Below are positions 37,001 to 52,000 of a stretch of 64,000 nt of DNA, piece after piece. The translations under genes and the position numbers were made by a program. How positions within the stretch are numbered: the first letter of the stretch is position 1; the number at the start of each line of letters is the position of its first letter. The DNA is from Echinococcus granulosus (lineage: Eukaryota > Platyhelminthes > Cestoda > Cyclophyllidea > Taeniidae): assembly GCF_000524195.1 (NCBI RefSeq), contig NW_020170485.1, positions 151,208 through 215,207 of the forward strand, given 5' to 3'. Below the pieces are notes generated by a model. That model saw only the letters and a list, made by a program, of their open reading frames with translations. It did no database searches and was not told where the DNA came from.

Positions 37001-40000
37001 GTCGAATCAGTAGTTTGCTATCGGCTTCTTCCACTTCGAATGCCCTCGGAGTAATCCTTGCCCTTAAGAAATAATTTGTCCTAGACGCTTTCCTTTTTCC
37101 TCATAAAAGATGCTTCTTTATACCACTACACGAATATGGTGAAGTGGGTAGCCTCGCAGCCTGCACCCTGCCTCTCTTACCATAAGCTCAACTGTTACAA
37201 GCAAGTTGTCATACCGTGGCAGCACCTTACGGTGTGTCACAAAGATTGACTGAGCACAAGAATAATTAGGTGGAATGTGTGGTGCTCCTTGATCTGAGGC
37301 GGAGGGGCTATCAAGTAGCCATTAAGTCGATCTCACACCCTCATTGCCAACGCTCTTGTCATCGTTTCAACAACGCACCATCCACAGAGGCTGTAATGGC
37401 GATTGCTAATTCACATTTACCTAAAACATCTCTAGTTGAAGAGTCTTTACAAATTTGAGCTTCCCCTCCCTCCAATAACAAAGTTGAGGATTAACTTGAT
37501 ACCCTAGTAGGCCAATTTTCAACTACTTTGTGCGATCTTTGTGCAGTAATCACATTATTTATTTTGCTATCTCTACCAAAGGATTGGTTCAGAGTCAGTG
37601 TTAAATTTGCTTTTCAAGTCAAATAAATCTTGTTTGCCTCCTCCGTCCTTTATAGCCCATTGTTTGGGCACATGGCGGCGGCGGGAGGGAGGGAGCAGGC
37701 AAGAAGGGGAGAAAGCTTTTTATGGCATGGCTATAAGACAACGACGCAGAAGCAAAGTACACAAATCACTGCGATTAAAGAGCTAGCGTCTTTTGTTACT
37801 ATCAAAGTGCCATAGAAGATCTCAAAAAGTGTTGGATTTTGATTTGTTGTGTCAAATTATGATTGGCTGGTCTATGAAGCTGTCATTTGTCTTTGATAAT
37901 TTGCTTTAAGCCTGATTTTTTGTGCAGGGGTGGATGTGCAAGAAGCAAAATCTGAATTAATTTTCAAAAGTCATTACCACTGGAAGACGTGGGCGTTTGA
38001 TTTTTTTGGCTGTGGCAGGGGCTAGAAGAGGAGAGATGAGGAGAATCACATAATGTTCAAATATTTACCGCCGGTTGTAAGGTAATCCTCACTGTCTGCT
38101 TGATCGTTTTGGCATTTGATTTGACTTGCTTGCACAAGGCAGCTGCCTAAAAGCTTCTTCTACGTGACACCAGATTGACACAATAATCGTCCAAGGGTAT
38201 CATCCCCTCAGCAATATGCAAGTCAACTTGATCATTAATACAGGCCCTTTTGGAATGTGATGTCACATTTACTTCTGCGCAATTTATTACCTAAAGTAAA
38301 CAAACATAGCCCACTTGCGAACCCCTGCTTCCTCCTCTGAATGTCATACAACAGGTTTTTGCAGCCTTGGAAGCAAATTAGCCTCGATTTTGCCGCCGTT
38401 ATGGTTCAAAGGGAAGAGACGATGGTACAAAGCGCGGAAAAAAGTACTGTGCCGCTGATGGAAAGCCATTATTTACTCCCATGAATAACGCAAGCCTAAT
38501 TAGGCGGGGATAGGGTTAGCCTTTTAAGTTCGGGTGATATGAGTCTCTAAAAACCCATATTTCTTTCCTGAACACAACTTCTTAGCACTCCCTCCCCTGT
38601 GCTGCATGACTTCAGGAATCATCTTTCAACTCTGAATGGAGTCTACAATTTTTTTCTCTTTTTTGAGAAACGCCTCCAAGATTATGTATTCTAGGCTCAT
38701 CGTCCCCGCTACTTAGTTATCTCAGTAGTACTGCAATTTTTGCTGTACTTCGCGTCTCAATAGTAAGCAGGTTACTAGGTAAGTTCTTCAATTCCTGGCT
38801 CTAGAACCTACCATCTTGGCTTCACGACTATTCTTGTTTTCCTGCTACTTTTAGTCAGTAGAAATTTCCCGAATTCCTTAGTACTCTGCATTTGACGATC
38901 ACTTCAACCCGTTACAGCTACACTATAACTGCCCTATTCATGGCGGTAGAATAACATGCCTAGATCAAGCTTAAACAAGCAAAATCGTAAATATGTAACT
39001 TCCGCGCTTACTGTTCATAGCTGTATTACCAATAGAGTCTGAAATTTACTACTTTTAGTAGTTGAAAGCAGCCCCCCAGTATGCGCGTTATAAATCTTTC
39101 ATATTTATGCCAAAATTGATATTACATTTCCTTTTCAAGCCCAAAATTACCGTTCAATTCAATTTTTTTCTCCCACGAGTGGCATTCGACTGGCGCACAG
39201 TTGTCAGGAGATAATGAAATTTTCTGGGGTTTTAAAGACCTCTTGAGTGTACCTTTTACCGCTTTTTCACCGCAGCAGTTGCGCAACCTTTGTCTTGAGA
39301 AATTTACTATATGTTATTATTGTAATAAAATGAGGGACTTATTTTGCGCTTTTTGCTGAGCTCTGCACTCCAAACTCCTCTTAGCTCTTAGCACCACTAA
39401 CATAATGCACCCTCGTCCTGCCACTTTAAGATCACCACCGTTTAACAATTTCTGCAATTCCAAGCACCTTTTGCTTGTCTTGTTAACAAGGACTTAACTC
39501 TTCTATTATTTAACAGTCCAACTCGACTACTTCAAATTTCGTCATCTTAGACATTTTGAGTTTGCTCAGTGCTGTGCTTCTGACCTACCCTGATTAAGCA
39601 AAAAAATAAAAGAATAAAGCGTCACGTTCAAACTGGTTAAGGATAGCTTAAATTTTAACATCCAAAGCCGTTTCCTCACATTAACGGCCCCATACTCCTC
39701 TGGTTCCTTTTAATTAGTTGTACTATCATCAACGAACACAATACTCCATTCCAATTGGTTGGAATTCTCGTCATTCTTCGAACAAGGCACATCTCAGCAC
39801 ACACGTATACGGGTGCGCAGACAGTAGACGTTAACACAAAGAAAGTAGGAGATTAGTCGTTGAGACGTGTGTGCACACAGTGATGTCTTAAACGCCCTCA
39901 TTACTAATCTCCACCAATCACCACTCGACCTTGACTTTCCTTCACAGCATTGGCTGCAGCCATTTATCACATGTCCTTCCTACACACACATTGGATCTAC

Positions 40001-43000
40001 TTGACCGACTGCCCTCTCCTTCCCCGCCCCCCGCCTGCCTACTTGTGCGTGTGTGCTTGCATGTGAGACATTTTGTCACTAGCTTGTAAGCGCATTTCTC
40101 GTCTTGTGTAAGTCGTCTGTTTTCCCCTTCGTCTGCTATTACAGATATAATTTTCACCCCTCTTGTATGCGTTTATCTTTCGACCGAATATACCCATAGG
40201 CGCCTCTGTTTGGGAATTCAGTAATGCGCACGGAATCGTTAAATATGAGATAAAATTTTGCACTTAATGCCAGAGGTCATAGATGTCAAAGGTTATGCAC
40301 TTTAAACACTCAAGGTTCCACCACCTCAATTTTTCCCAAATCTGGCCTGCCATATTATCGATAACTTGTCAATCCCACTAAAAGATTTTTTTTCTCCAAT
40401 TCTTTGGCCTCAGAAATGGTCATTTCTCTGGTCATTTATGAGCCTGTTTAGAGTACACTCAAACAATGGATACTCCTTCCATTAATGCATGCATTTATGC
40501 GCTAAACGTGCAGATATTATCGCCAATTGGTTGTATAAATCGACTTTCTTTTGACAAGCTTTATTAAACTATTTTGAGTCTATGCTCTTAGCCTAGATGC
40601 ACTTTAAATCGCCACTCGCTTAAATCGTGAGAAAGTTCCTCTTAAAAAGCCTCAAAGTTGCTCATCTTACTTTGTTGGAGAAGTTGGGATCTGTTTCTCC
40701 GCAACTTTGGCACCACCACTACAAATAGCATGGGGAAACACACCAGCTTATGCCTAAAACAGTTAACCATTGACCTTTTCGGACAAAAAGTGTTATAGCT
40801 AAGACGGTGTAGTGTTTGGTATCCACATCTCTCTTTGCTTATTCTATCTACATTACTTTTATTTGAGAAACGAAGGGCAAATTACTTCGGATCTCCTTTT
40901 TTTACATAAAATGGCAGTTATTCCAGTTCCCCTCCCCTGTGGTTAATTTTCTGTACGTAAAGAAGGTCCCATTTACCCTTTCCAATTCCCTTGGATTTAT
41001 TTTTCGGGACAAAGAAAAACGGGCGTTTAAGCCGACTGCTCTTCCTGCGCTTAAATATTGCCCCTCTACCTCCTTCAGAAAGTAGGCGAGAGACATAAAT
41101 GAAGGGAGACTATTGAAGTTTCCTTTTAAGCAGCGCATCGGCCACACAAAAGCGTTTGATTTTTTATTTTCTTTTTGTCAACTTCCCATTCACTTTGTCA
41201 TACCTTATTCCCATAATATGAAGCGGACTACTTGGAAGAGAGTAGTCTAAAAATCTCACATCGGTTCTTCAATCCAATTGTTTTCTAACACCGAGTTCCA
41301 GTTTCCCTCTTAGTCCATTGCACCTATTTGCTTTCCAATACACAAAGGTAATGTAAATACAATGGCAACCAGGAGCTTCTTCAACATCAAAGCGAAATTT
41401 TGTTTCCTTACCTCGTTAAATTAATTACTGCAGCTTGTTGCTGTTATTATGCTCCACTCAGAGGAGCTATAAAGATTAGTGTCCATAGGAGTCCACGAAT
41501 ATCCTCCATAGGGAGGGATATGTAGCTCCCTCACCCCTTCATCCTATTTTAAGCGTCGGTTCTGGCGCTTCCACTTCTGCCATAGCTACGGAATGTATTG
41601 GAATCACTCAAGATGGAGGCACGAAGGTGCTATTTGAGGGCTTCCAACCACAATAAAGAGTGGTATTGTCTTGTCTTTTTCATAAGTTGAGGTTACTTTC
41701 AAAGCTCCGCAATACGAGTGAAGGCATTCTTTCAACAATGTCACAATAGCAAGGTGCCAACGTAATATCCCTTGTAGGATTTTTATTAGTTTCTTTCTCT
41801 AATTTCTCCTCAAGTGTTTTCCATCCTCTTGCCTATGAAAAAAATACATTTTGCGACATGGCAAATGTCGTCATGTCTACTTAAGGCTTTGTTTTTTCGT
41901 TACTAGCGTCTATTTGTCATTACAACGTTAAAAAAGAAAAGAAGACTACCCTTTCTGTGCGGTCAACCACGTTGCCACTCCATTTGTCACAGAATAGTGG
42001 CCACGTCACTGTCATCTTATGGCGTACACATTAAATGCATGAGCAGTATACAGACACCTTCTTCACTGGTCGGTCAAAGTAAAAACAGGAGACACGTTGG
42101 TTCCCTGCGTTCTGAGTCGAGCTGCTTGCCATGTCAAGTTCATTGCTACTTATTGCAGAATGGTGGGACTTACTGGTGAATCCGTCTTTCTTCTTGATTC
42201 TAAAGACTCCAAACAACTTCGTATTTTCTCCGCTACGCCCACCATATCCAACTTGATGACATTTAAGTCAATGTGATTTGACTTTTTTTTTAAAATTCGA
42301 GCAAGTAAGGAAGGGTGGAACATGGGTGGGTCTAACGGCTGAATGCTATCCTAATTTATCACCCTCCTGTCACCATTGTTCTACATGACTCTCTCTTGAA
42401 ATAGGCTTTTCTTCTGTCATTGCAATGCAGTTGGTTGCTGTGCCAAAGAAAAAGGTTTTCTCCGCTGTCTATAATGACCAGGAGTGGGCTGTTTTTGTTG
42501 CCTTAAATGTTATTAGAACTCCCAGATGTCGTTCGGTTCACTTTAAAGGTGTAAAACGCCACCCATGCGTATTTATGGCCGTTCTTTTATTTCACCCATA
42601 TCCTAGCAATAAAACAATTTTCGCCTTTTCCAAAATCCTGATGGATGCTGTTATTCACTCGTTGATCCCACCCTATCATCTATTTTATGTCCATTCAACC
42701 CGTACCCATCCATTACTTTTCCATTAGTCCATCCCCCTATCCATTAATCCATTCTATATCCACAGATCCAATCATTACTGTCCCTCCACACCGTTCTCAT
42801 CCATCCATCCAATCTTTCATTCTGTCCGTCCGTCCAACAATCAATCCACTCCATTTATTCAGTCAACCACCAACTCACTTTTCCTTGGGCCCAATCCTCT
42901 TTATCATGGGCGTCAACTGTTAACCATTCCACCCTATTCTATTGGTCAGCCTTCTCACCTTGACGTTTTTTATTAGTGTCGCATTGTTGCTTTTTACTCC

Positions 43001-46000
43001 TCGTCAATCTCAGGTTACCACGTGGTGCAAAGGTAGTTAATCTCCATATTACTGATCGTCTGGTAAAGCAAAATATGTCTCTCCATCGTCAAATATTTTG
43101 GTTATGAGTGTTTTGAGCTGTTGGCGCTGGTGTCTCGGTTGTTGAAAGAAAGGGCTGTTTAGGAGATTAAAGAATAGGTTTTGTAAATGTTTCTTTCGCA
43201 TTTGATCCTCATTAATTAAGTAAAACAAGACTTAAATCATCAACATCGTGAGAATCTGTTGACGAATTTCCAGGACAAGTACTGAGTTCTTTCAACATCT
43301 TATTTGCTGGTTTTTCAAGCTCACTATGCCACTCCACACATGTAAATTTGACTGCAGAGTTTTCTTTTGATGCTATCACGACTCCTTCGTATGCTGTTAC
43401 ACTTCATTACCCAATTTCTTACAATCCCTTCAACTCATTTGAAAGCTTCTCTATATCTTTGAAACCTCTGATAGGCTGTGATGGTACACAAATTCGCTTC
43501 CATTTCTACACTTTTCCAATGCCCATTTTGGCGATCAAGTATCCGCTTAGACGACTTTCTTGGTTCGGTTCTATTTGGAAATTACTTAGAGCAAATTTAG
43601 TTGGCACGGGAAGAGGATAGACACGGTGTGAAGTGATTATTTGAGCTGCAAGTACACAATTTCATAAAGTAGAGAATCTTGCTTCGCACCTCGAGTGTCT
43701 TGTGATGACCCCTCAAACATTCCAGTATTGCCGGGATCGCAGCACCGATTTTTGACGAAATGTGGGTTAAGATGAGTTGATGGATGGACTTGGAGATGAT
43801 AGAATGAGTCCGGGGTAGACGGGCACCTTTTTTTATTACCTTCCATTGGTCAAATGCTTTCAGGCTGCCTGCTGACTTGGTAACAGATAAGATATCTATT
43901 TTCTTTCATCATACGTGACCATTTGACGATCAAAATCGCACCTAATGACATCTATAAATCACTTTTGCACGAAGTGATAGCAGGACCTGGTCTATTAGCT
44001 TCCTTGGTGCGTCAACAACGGGCAATCCACCCCCTCACCTAGTCTGTTGAGCTTTCTTCCCAAATTTCATTGCCAACCAGAAGACACATCAATTAATTAA
44101 CGCTTGTAACAAGACATCAAACATTATGGTTGTCAAATACCGGAGCAAGTGCTGCAGATATTTCCATGCTGTGCTTCCGCAATAGTCAATATGACGTAGA
44201 AGAAATTGACAAATGACACGAGTAATCCGCGATTTTGAAACCGATTGGGTCTTCAACACTAACTGAAACCTGTCGACAATGATCTCATCCCAAAGTTTAC
44301 CTCTTCATAAGGGGTATTAACTATTGAACTAAGAAATTACCGAGGCGAACTTTTTTTTCTCCAGCATTTTCGTAGCACCAATGCAAGGGAGGTATGTTAG
44401 ATGAACGGAAGATATTATTGAATCAAAGGATTGTGCACCCTCAAAGGCACCACTAAGGCTGACAGTCAACACAGGATGTAGTGCCCCGCGGAATGCTTAG
44501 CTGAACTGCAAATGACGGTAGTTATGGTGATGGCGAACCTGTCACATGCTCAACAGTTATTAGTGCAGGAAGTGGCATTCAAATCGGGGGCGAGGGGGTG
44601 TTGACAATGGCTAATAAATTACAAGCTTACTACCCTTTCCTCGTATTCACAGCTCAATAGCAGTTTTTGCTACCTAGGTACAGAATGCTGCTTGCTGTAC
44701 CAACCTCTGTGACTTTTTTCCTGTAAGACTGACAGTAGTTGTCTATCACGTGTCACTGATGTGGGAGGCCGAGTGTGTTTGAGTACCCTTTCATACACCC
44801 ATTACGTGTGCAAGAAAAGATGATTGTGTGGTTGTGCCAGAAACCGAGGCATTAATGATATTCAATTCACTCCTTTTTTTGTGATTTGAAAGGAATCAAC
44901 CAATACTTTTCACAATTCTTGCATCGAAATCTAGCCATCGACCTATTTCACTTTATGCCTGAACCTGAACTTAGCGCTGTGGACGGTCGGAAATGTCAAG
45001 CAATCATTTGCGCTTTTAATGGGGTGTTTAAGGTTCGGGCATGCCATAACTGGAACAAGTAGAAAGGAAGTAAAGATTTTTGGCCTCGTATAAATTTTCA
45101 GTCGCTTTGATCCCGTTTCATCTGATTCACTGGAGCAAGAGGATGTTACAAAGGAGATGGCAAATTTACTCCGGTGTCAGTAATTGTCAGGATCTAGCGG
45201 TGTAGCGGTGGGATATTGCACACCCTCTACCCACTGTGCGCCGTCAAGGATGGGAGAGAGAGGACTGTAACAGTAAATTTGAGGCTGGTGATTTAGTACA
45301 GTGATAGTGGACCAGAAATGCGGTTCACAAACCACAATTACTCCCTCGGTAATCCGGATCATTAAACTCATGACCTTTTACTGCCTCTTCCACAGTTCTT
45401 TCATTAATTTGGCAAAGAAAAGTCGAATCAAATGAAAAATATGTCCCAGAGAGAACAAACAAATAAGCCGTCTGTTCGGTTAATGATGAAGACAGGTAGG
45501 TGGAGGGGTCGAAAAAAAAACGCCTAAATCAAATCACGAGTGACAAACGGTACTATAGTTTGGTAGCACAATCATTGCGTAATCGAAGGAACTTGGCCTT
45601 TTTACAAGCTGATTTCTGACATACGAATGAATAAACAGTCTCTTAAATGCCGACGTTCTTGCTTTTGCATGGAGGTGCTGGTGTTGGTCTCCGAGCCTCG
45701 ACTGCTTACGCTACGTTTTTACCCTCTAACATAGAGGTCCCACGGACTACTTGAGGGTTTCCTTGTCTATCTGGTCAAATCGACTGCAATCTTGGTTGGT
45801 CTGTTGGATCCCTGCACCAGCAGTATTTCTTGAACAGATGGTAACTCCAACGATGCATTGGGAGCCTCATTTTATGACCTCTTTTTAATAATTGATGCAG
45901 AAAACTCCCTACGATTCTCATAAAGTTAGATTGACATTGTCATGTATGCTAAGAACGCATAAGCCGAGTAGTCTGAGAATCTAAAAGAGCTGCCATTTTC

Positions 46001-49000
46001 TCCTCTTCTTTTATACTCTGTACTTTGCACTCTTTTGCTTTGGCAACCCCATGATAAAAGCATGAGTTTCTACCGCGGCTCTGACAATTCGTAGCAGGCG
46101 TCATTTTATCTAGAAGCAGCCACTGAAAGGTGGCGGTTCATCTCGATCCAATCACAGCTAGCATGAAGGCGGGACCACCTCACACCCATCTCTGACGTCA
46201 CCAGCCTATGATCCTCCTGTTTTAATGAATTAAGTGGTGCGCCTTCTTTTGGCTAGCGAAGGTATGAAGGAAAGACGTGACTCGAGGTAACCCCAACACT
46301 CGGTGCATCAGCCTTTCTGGTCTTGGGGGCAGTAGGTTGCGACGGGCAGCGACTGCCAGACACCACCGTCTTGCTCTGCCCTATTTGATGGGCATTTTGC
46401 CCTAGGCTATTACATAGAGAGCGCGAGTGGCAGCCGTTGCTGTCACTTCATTTATTGTCTGTCCCTTGTAGTACCCTGATCTCGCTTCTCACCCGTCCCC
46501 CTTTCACTATCTGCGGGGACTTCCGGGTTTGAATGCCACTGGCTAGCAGCGTCATTTCAATGAGATTGAAATCCTTCGCCCTTAAAAAGTGGTTTTGAAC
46601 ACTACCACTACTACTACCGGCTACCGTTGAAGAAGGATACAGTAGAATTTGTTGTTTTTTCTGAGTCAATTCATCTTCTCAAGACTCGACCAAAAAAAAA
46701 TACACGAACAGTGTAATTTTTATCACCAAAGTGTGTTTTCTTTTTTCTGACGTTTCGTTCGTTCACAGGATTGTTTTTTTTTTCTCCTTCGACATGAAAA
46801 ATAAAACACCGCCTTTGTTTTGAAACCCCAAAGCAAATGGCTTTTGAGTCTACTTGACAATGCCTACGCTTTGCCGGTTGTCAATGCAAACAACGCTACA
46901 AGTTACCATCGAAGAGGTTTAAAGCAATTCCATCTGGTGTGAGGGTGATAAATATCTTCACAAGCTATGAAACTGTTTGTGCGTTACCCAAGAGGTGGCG
47001 TTTACTATCACCACTGCTGACTGGCGTCTGAAGGCTATACCGCACCGCTGTGGAGATTTGGTGCAGTTGACACTGCAGTTGTTTGGATTATCGTTACTCC
47101 ACTGATATCAGTGGGATGCGGAGGAAGAAGTGAAATTTTATTTTGGATAGCAGTCCATGTTTTTTGTCCTCTAGCCAAGTTTAAAAGCCCTGCCCAAGTA
47201 TTTAGCTTTAACATTTTTGTGTTTTGATTTCATTTCTTTCATTCCTTGATTATGCGTGCGATACCAGTGTGGCAAAGAACTTATCCTTGTGATCCTATTT
47301 GAGAACTGTTTCCATCGTTCTTAAAATCACTGAAGATTCTAAATTTTAAAAGATTGAGACTATTGTGCCAAAGCTCTTAATTGCCATTTGGCTAAATGGT
47401 GCAATTCAGCGGTCCAAAAAAAGGGCTTGCCTTATTCTCCACATTCTTTTTTTATCGTAATCCCCCAAGATTTCGTTTGATTTAGAATTCCGCCTCAGAG
47501 GAGTATCATTCCAATGTGGTCTTAGGGCTCTGCGAAACATGCTTGATCCTTTTGAATATATGGTCATAAACGAAAATTTTCTGAATGAGTAACTTGAGAC
47601 ATGGTGGTTGAAAGTAGTAATTATTTAGAACTGATCTTAAATGGGTATTAAGGCGTAGAGGCGTGTAACATACCTTGTCTCATGGGACATCCGAAGCCTG
47701 TACATTTACAGGTATCCGAGAATGATACGTGAAAATACCACCAGACTGCTTAAAACTACTCTCAGAATATTTTGACATATAGAGAAGCTACAGCACTTAT
47801 TGAAGTTTGGTACCAGCGTCACACATATGTGACACATCCGTTTGAAGGCAAATTAGGTATTGCTGGGAAGGCAAAGCCAACCCAATTTCTACCTCGTAGC
47901 AAAATAAAGCACATTTGTTAACTGTGGCAGTCTTTGAGGAGCTTTGGAATTTCTAAGTCGGGTTTTAGATTGAATTTGGCTTTTGGTCAGAACTGCCTGT
48001 CAGGCCTAGTTACTTGAGACAGTGAAAAGCAGAATATCAGTAACAGTGTATTTGACTTTGCCACCAACACTCTGAAGACATAGTGGTGCTAAATAACACG
48101 CTTTACTGCTTTTTTCGTTGGGAAATCTCTCACTTTTCCCCAAGTTAAATTAGACTAGTTTTGACAACCCAGTTTCTAGGTAAAGTTTGTCGAAAAGAGA
48201 TGGGTGAAGAAAAACCCCTTCCGAGAAGAATCAAATTGGCCGTAAATTCTTTCAGATTTACTAAAATGAAAAATTGTCAAATTAGGCCCCTCTGCGTAGG
48301 CCCCTCGTTGATGCTAATTTGAAGGGCTATGGGCGTAGGTATGTCGGTACAAGGGTGCGTGTGGGCACGCCTGAGATTTATGTCTCTGTTTTACAGTTCA
48401 TTTGAATTGACATGCTGACTTTGATCGCTGTTCACTCTTTCAGGGATAATTTTGGCCACATGTTTTTTTTGCACCGAAAAAAGGAGGTCCGATAGCAATG
48501 CTTCTAAAAAGGAGGGTTAGGGAGAGGCATTCCTATGCTTTTCGGGTGCTACACCCAATCAAATACCTAAATCAGCTATTTTTTATTCTTTTCTCTGTTT
48601 TGGCGATGTTTTGGCATAACGCCTCCAACCGTCAAGGCGTTGGCATGCATAGCGATCAACCCTCCATAGCGCCTTGCAATCCACTTTGCGGTTGTAGGCA
48701 TTCACCCACGCTCAAATTCAGTTGGTGAGGCAATTGAGGGGAAGTAGGAGGTAGCGTAATACGTTTGTCGTAAATTACCACTTGCTGCCAATTTTAATTT
48801 TACTTAATATTTTCTCTAAAAGAAGGAAGATACCCTAGTGGTGATCACCTGCCTATTCTATTTTGCACGTGATTGTGTGATAACATGATCCCGAGAAAAA
48901 AAGGTGGTAAACTCTTGGAGCTTGAGTAAATATAATTACAGTAATTATACTTCCTTGCATCATTTCCGTCGCAGAAAGGGTATGAAGTCACGCCTTGTAT

Positions 49001-52000
49001 TGTCTTGCAAAGCCGGCAATTTCTTCCAACTGACCGACTTGCCTTGATTTCGCTGTTAGGAGACGGAGCCTTCCTTGGACTCGTTTGAGCTGTTCCGCAA
49101 AGCGTAGATAGATCTCAGTCGTGATTTTCCAATCCTAATCTTAATTGATTCCGTCTACAGACAGTAGGTATTACCTTCTGACGATGAGTGTTGCGCACCT
49201 TAAAAGTTTCCGATGGTTAGTAGATAGTGAGTGGGTTGTATGAAGATTTTCTTGAACCCCGGGATGAAGTACGAAATGTCGCTTCTCACCGTGGATCAGT
49301 CAGCGAACAAATGGAAGTGGGTGACCTGTTTTTACAGGGTGAAAGACATGTAGAAGCAGATATTGATGGTCTTTGAAGCTTACTGTCTGTCTGCCCTTCA
49401 TCTTTATAGTATATGGAGAGTGAACCATTTGCTTGGCCGCCATCACAACCCTAGTCTCAAAGCCCTGTAATAAATGGTTTTTTAGAAAAGGGTGTGTCTC
49501 TATCCTTGAGTAATTCATCACCAGAGCCTAAGTTTTCCCATCATTCAGCTGCTACTCCTTCGAAGAGGCCTCCCTAGCCCTGGAACCGAGTCAAATCAAC
49601 CTCGGTTCGGGCTATTCGGTGAAGACCGATGTGGTGAACAGTGGCGATAAACTGACATATTTGTAAGGTACAATTGCTTGTACTTTACAAGTGCCTTTCA
49701 TGGTGCATCAAGTCATAACATTTAGGTGGATGGGCAATTACGCGCACTTTTTGGGTCACCTGATAAGGTTAAACATTTTTCCCCACTCCTGTTTCCTACC
49801 ATATCGTAGAAAGGTACAAGTAATTGACCACTTTGAGTAAATCAACTTCAAATCAGTAATTTGGAAGTTGAGGAAATCATAAGAGAACAAAACAAAATAA
49901 TGTAACCTACTTTTGTCATCACTGCTCTAATAGCGGACTGTGAGGTTTTAATCATTGGCCTGCTCGCACATTTGCGTGCGTCACAAGTGTGTGACAGATG
50001 GTCTTTCTCAATCCCTGACAACTAGTGGTTGCCTAATTCGCATTGATTGATTTTAGCAGCAATAAAGTAACATTGAAATATTTTTGGTCATCACTTCTTC
50101 CCTTCTTTAGTAAAATAACTTCTAGTAAAACACATCTTTGTTGGGCTTATGCTGGTGGAGTTCACCCCGCGACTCTGTCAGCGATATGCTGATTTGGCCC
50201 ATGAATCAAGCAGTTTTGTTGCCTCCTCCTCATTCCCCTTGTGCTTGATCTGATTATCCTTTTAAGGTAAAAAGAGGCATCTTCAATGTAGAAAGGACCT
50301 CCCTTTTTTCAAAAAATGACATTAATGTTCAAGCAGGCAGAATGATTGGCCTAGGTGTGGTGATGGGTCTACCCCAAAATTCGATATACATTGTGGTAAT
50401 TGTTTTTGTAAAAGAATGTTTAATTCAAGAATCTTACACAATCATTTTACTAAAAGTACAATTTTCATGCTTTTTAGAGGAAAGTTGACTGTAGCCTAAC
50501 ATGGAATATAAAGGAGGCTAGGCTCCAGTCCTCTTCCACCTCCTTTCAGATTTGCTTAGCTTCTCAGGTTATAAGCATCAATTCCTTGAAAAATACGAGG
50601 AAAAAATTGCTGAGAAAAATTGTAAATTTCATGGATAACTGCCTTGACGATTGGTTCAGCTCGGATGCATTGTGGGATTTGGTTTTTAAGGTTTTGAATG
50701 AGGCATTGGTGAATTCTCCATATGGTGGTTTTATCCAACAAGTCATTGTTTGCCTACCAATTAGGTGGGGGAGTGCAGGCGTGACTGTTTTCCTGTGTAA
50801 ATCATCACTTTTTTTCTGAATTAAAGAAATAACTTTTTTTTGAAATACTATGTACACTTCCACTTTTCCATCAAGTAAAAATTTACAACTGTGGCTGAAA
50901 AGAAAAGGAAAGTGCAATTTCAAACCACTGAGGTTGAAAAATTTCTACACATCTACCCGGCTAGGCATGGTAGTTGAAAGTTATTACCGTGAGGGCACTT
51001 TTTGGGATGTTGCACTTTGTTAGGTAGAATTTTTCAATTTGAATTGTCCGATTATTTTCCATAAACTCGCTCAGCCCAGTCCAAATGCATCCATCCGTCC
51101 ATCCTGTATCCATCAACCCATCATTAAGATGGGTGAATTTATCCATTATTTCCACTGTAACTAACTTTTAAGTCAACTACCATTTTAATCTCAGCTCAAT
51201 TCTGCCACCCATATGGTGTAGTCTATCTGTAAGATTAAATTTAGGTACCAGACAGTAACTTTTAATTCCCAGACTACCAGTCAACAATCAGTCCGCTTAT
51301 TTATAGTTGGACACACCCTAGCCTCACCAAATGCATCGCTAGTTCGCCACTTGGCTTCGTTTCGAAATACGGAAATTCAGTTTCGAAGTGATGCGAACCA
51401 GGGGTAGTGGGTGCCACAAAATACGACAGGGTCAAAAGACACAAAACTTGTTCTAAAATGCGGAAATTCAAATTCTCGGTTCGCTGTTAAGGTGAGAAGG
51501 GCGAGGTGTCATTAGTGATAGTAATTGAGGTCTCACAGAAGTGGTGTCGACTCTAAGAGCTGTCGAAGGAAAAAAGACATTCCTCGCTCAATCCATATTC
51601 CTTTTAAAATAAACACGAATTTTTCGGTTTTTTGCAGTAGAGGTTAAAATAAGATTATTTAATCAGTGGTTGACCTTCTTTTCATGATAAAAATAGGTGG
51701 GAATTTTATGCACCTGCCAATACCAATAATGTTAAAGAAAAAAAAAACGAATTTTACTCACTCCAATGTTTATTATTCTGCTTGTTATTGCAGCATGAGG
51801 TATCTCATATTTATTTATAATCTCTGCAAGGGCCAATCGGTGAATTCCAGTGGCGCTTCCTCTTCCGGTCGAGCCCCATCTTACGGCGTAGTGGCAACAT
51901 CTACTGGGCAAGATCACAGCGAACCATCCACTTCTACAGCCGCCAAGCCACTGCGACCGGTCAACGGACCTACTACTACCTCGAAATACCCTAATACCAA

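Larger units (their letters stand above)
31029..51830 (+). other. PRKG: PKG intron 1 (20.8 kb)
   Basis: GTGAGT to an AAG acceptor. No gene recognised inside. Open frames such as plus 34504-34878, plus 36400-36777 and minus 33591-33845 lack splice context and recognisable content. Contains a C13 tract at 35897-35909, ATCC satellites at 42.7 and 51.1 kb, a GGAT patch near 43.78 kb and one copy of a 25-base element at 47812. Around 33.95-35.55 kb GGAGGTAATG-type phrases recur in both orientations and may be a worn minisatellite. Confidence 0.55.

Noticed and set aside
51794..51830. Stronger-looking acceptor TTATTGCAG at 51793 for PKG exon 2
   Set aside because: Exon 1 ends in phase 0 and entry at 51794 reaches TAA within nine codons; the AAG acceptor at 51830 keeps the frame.
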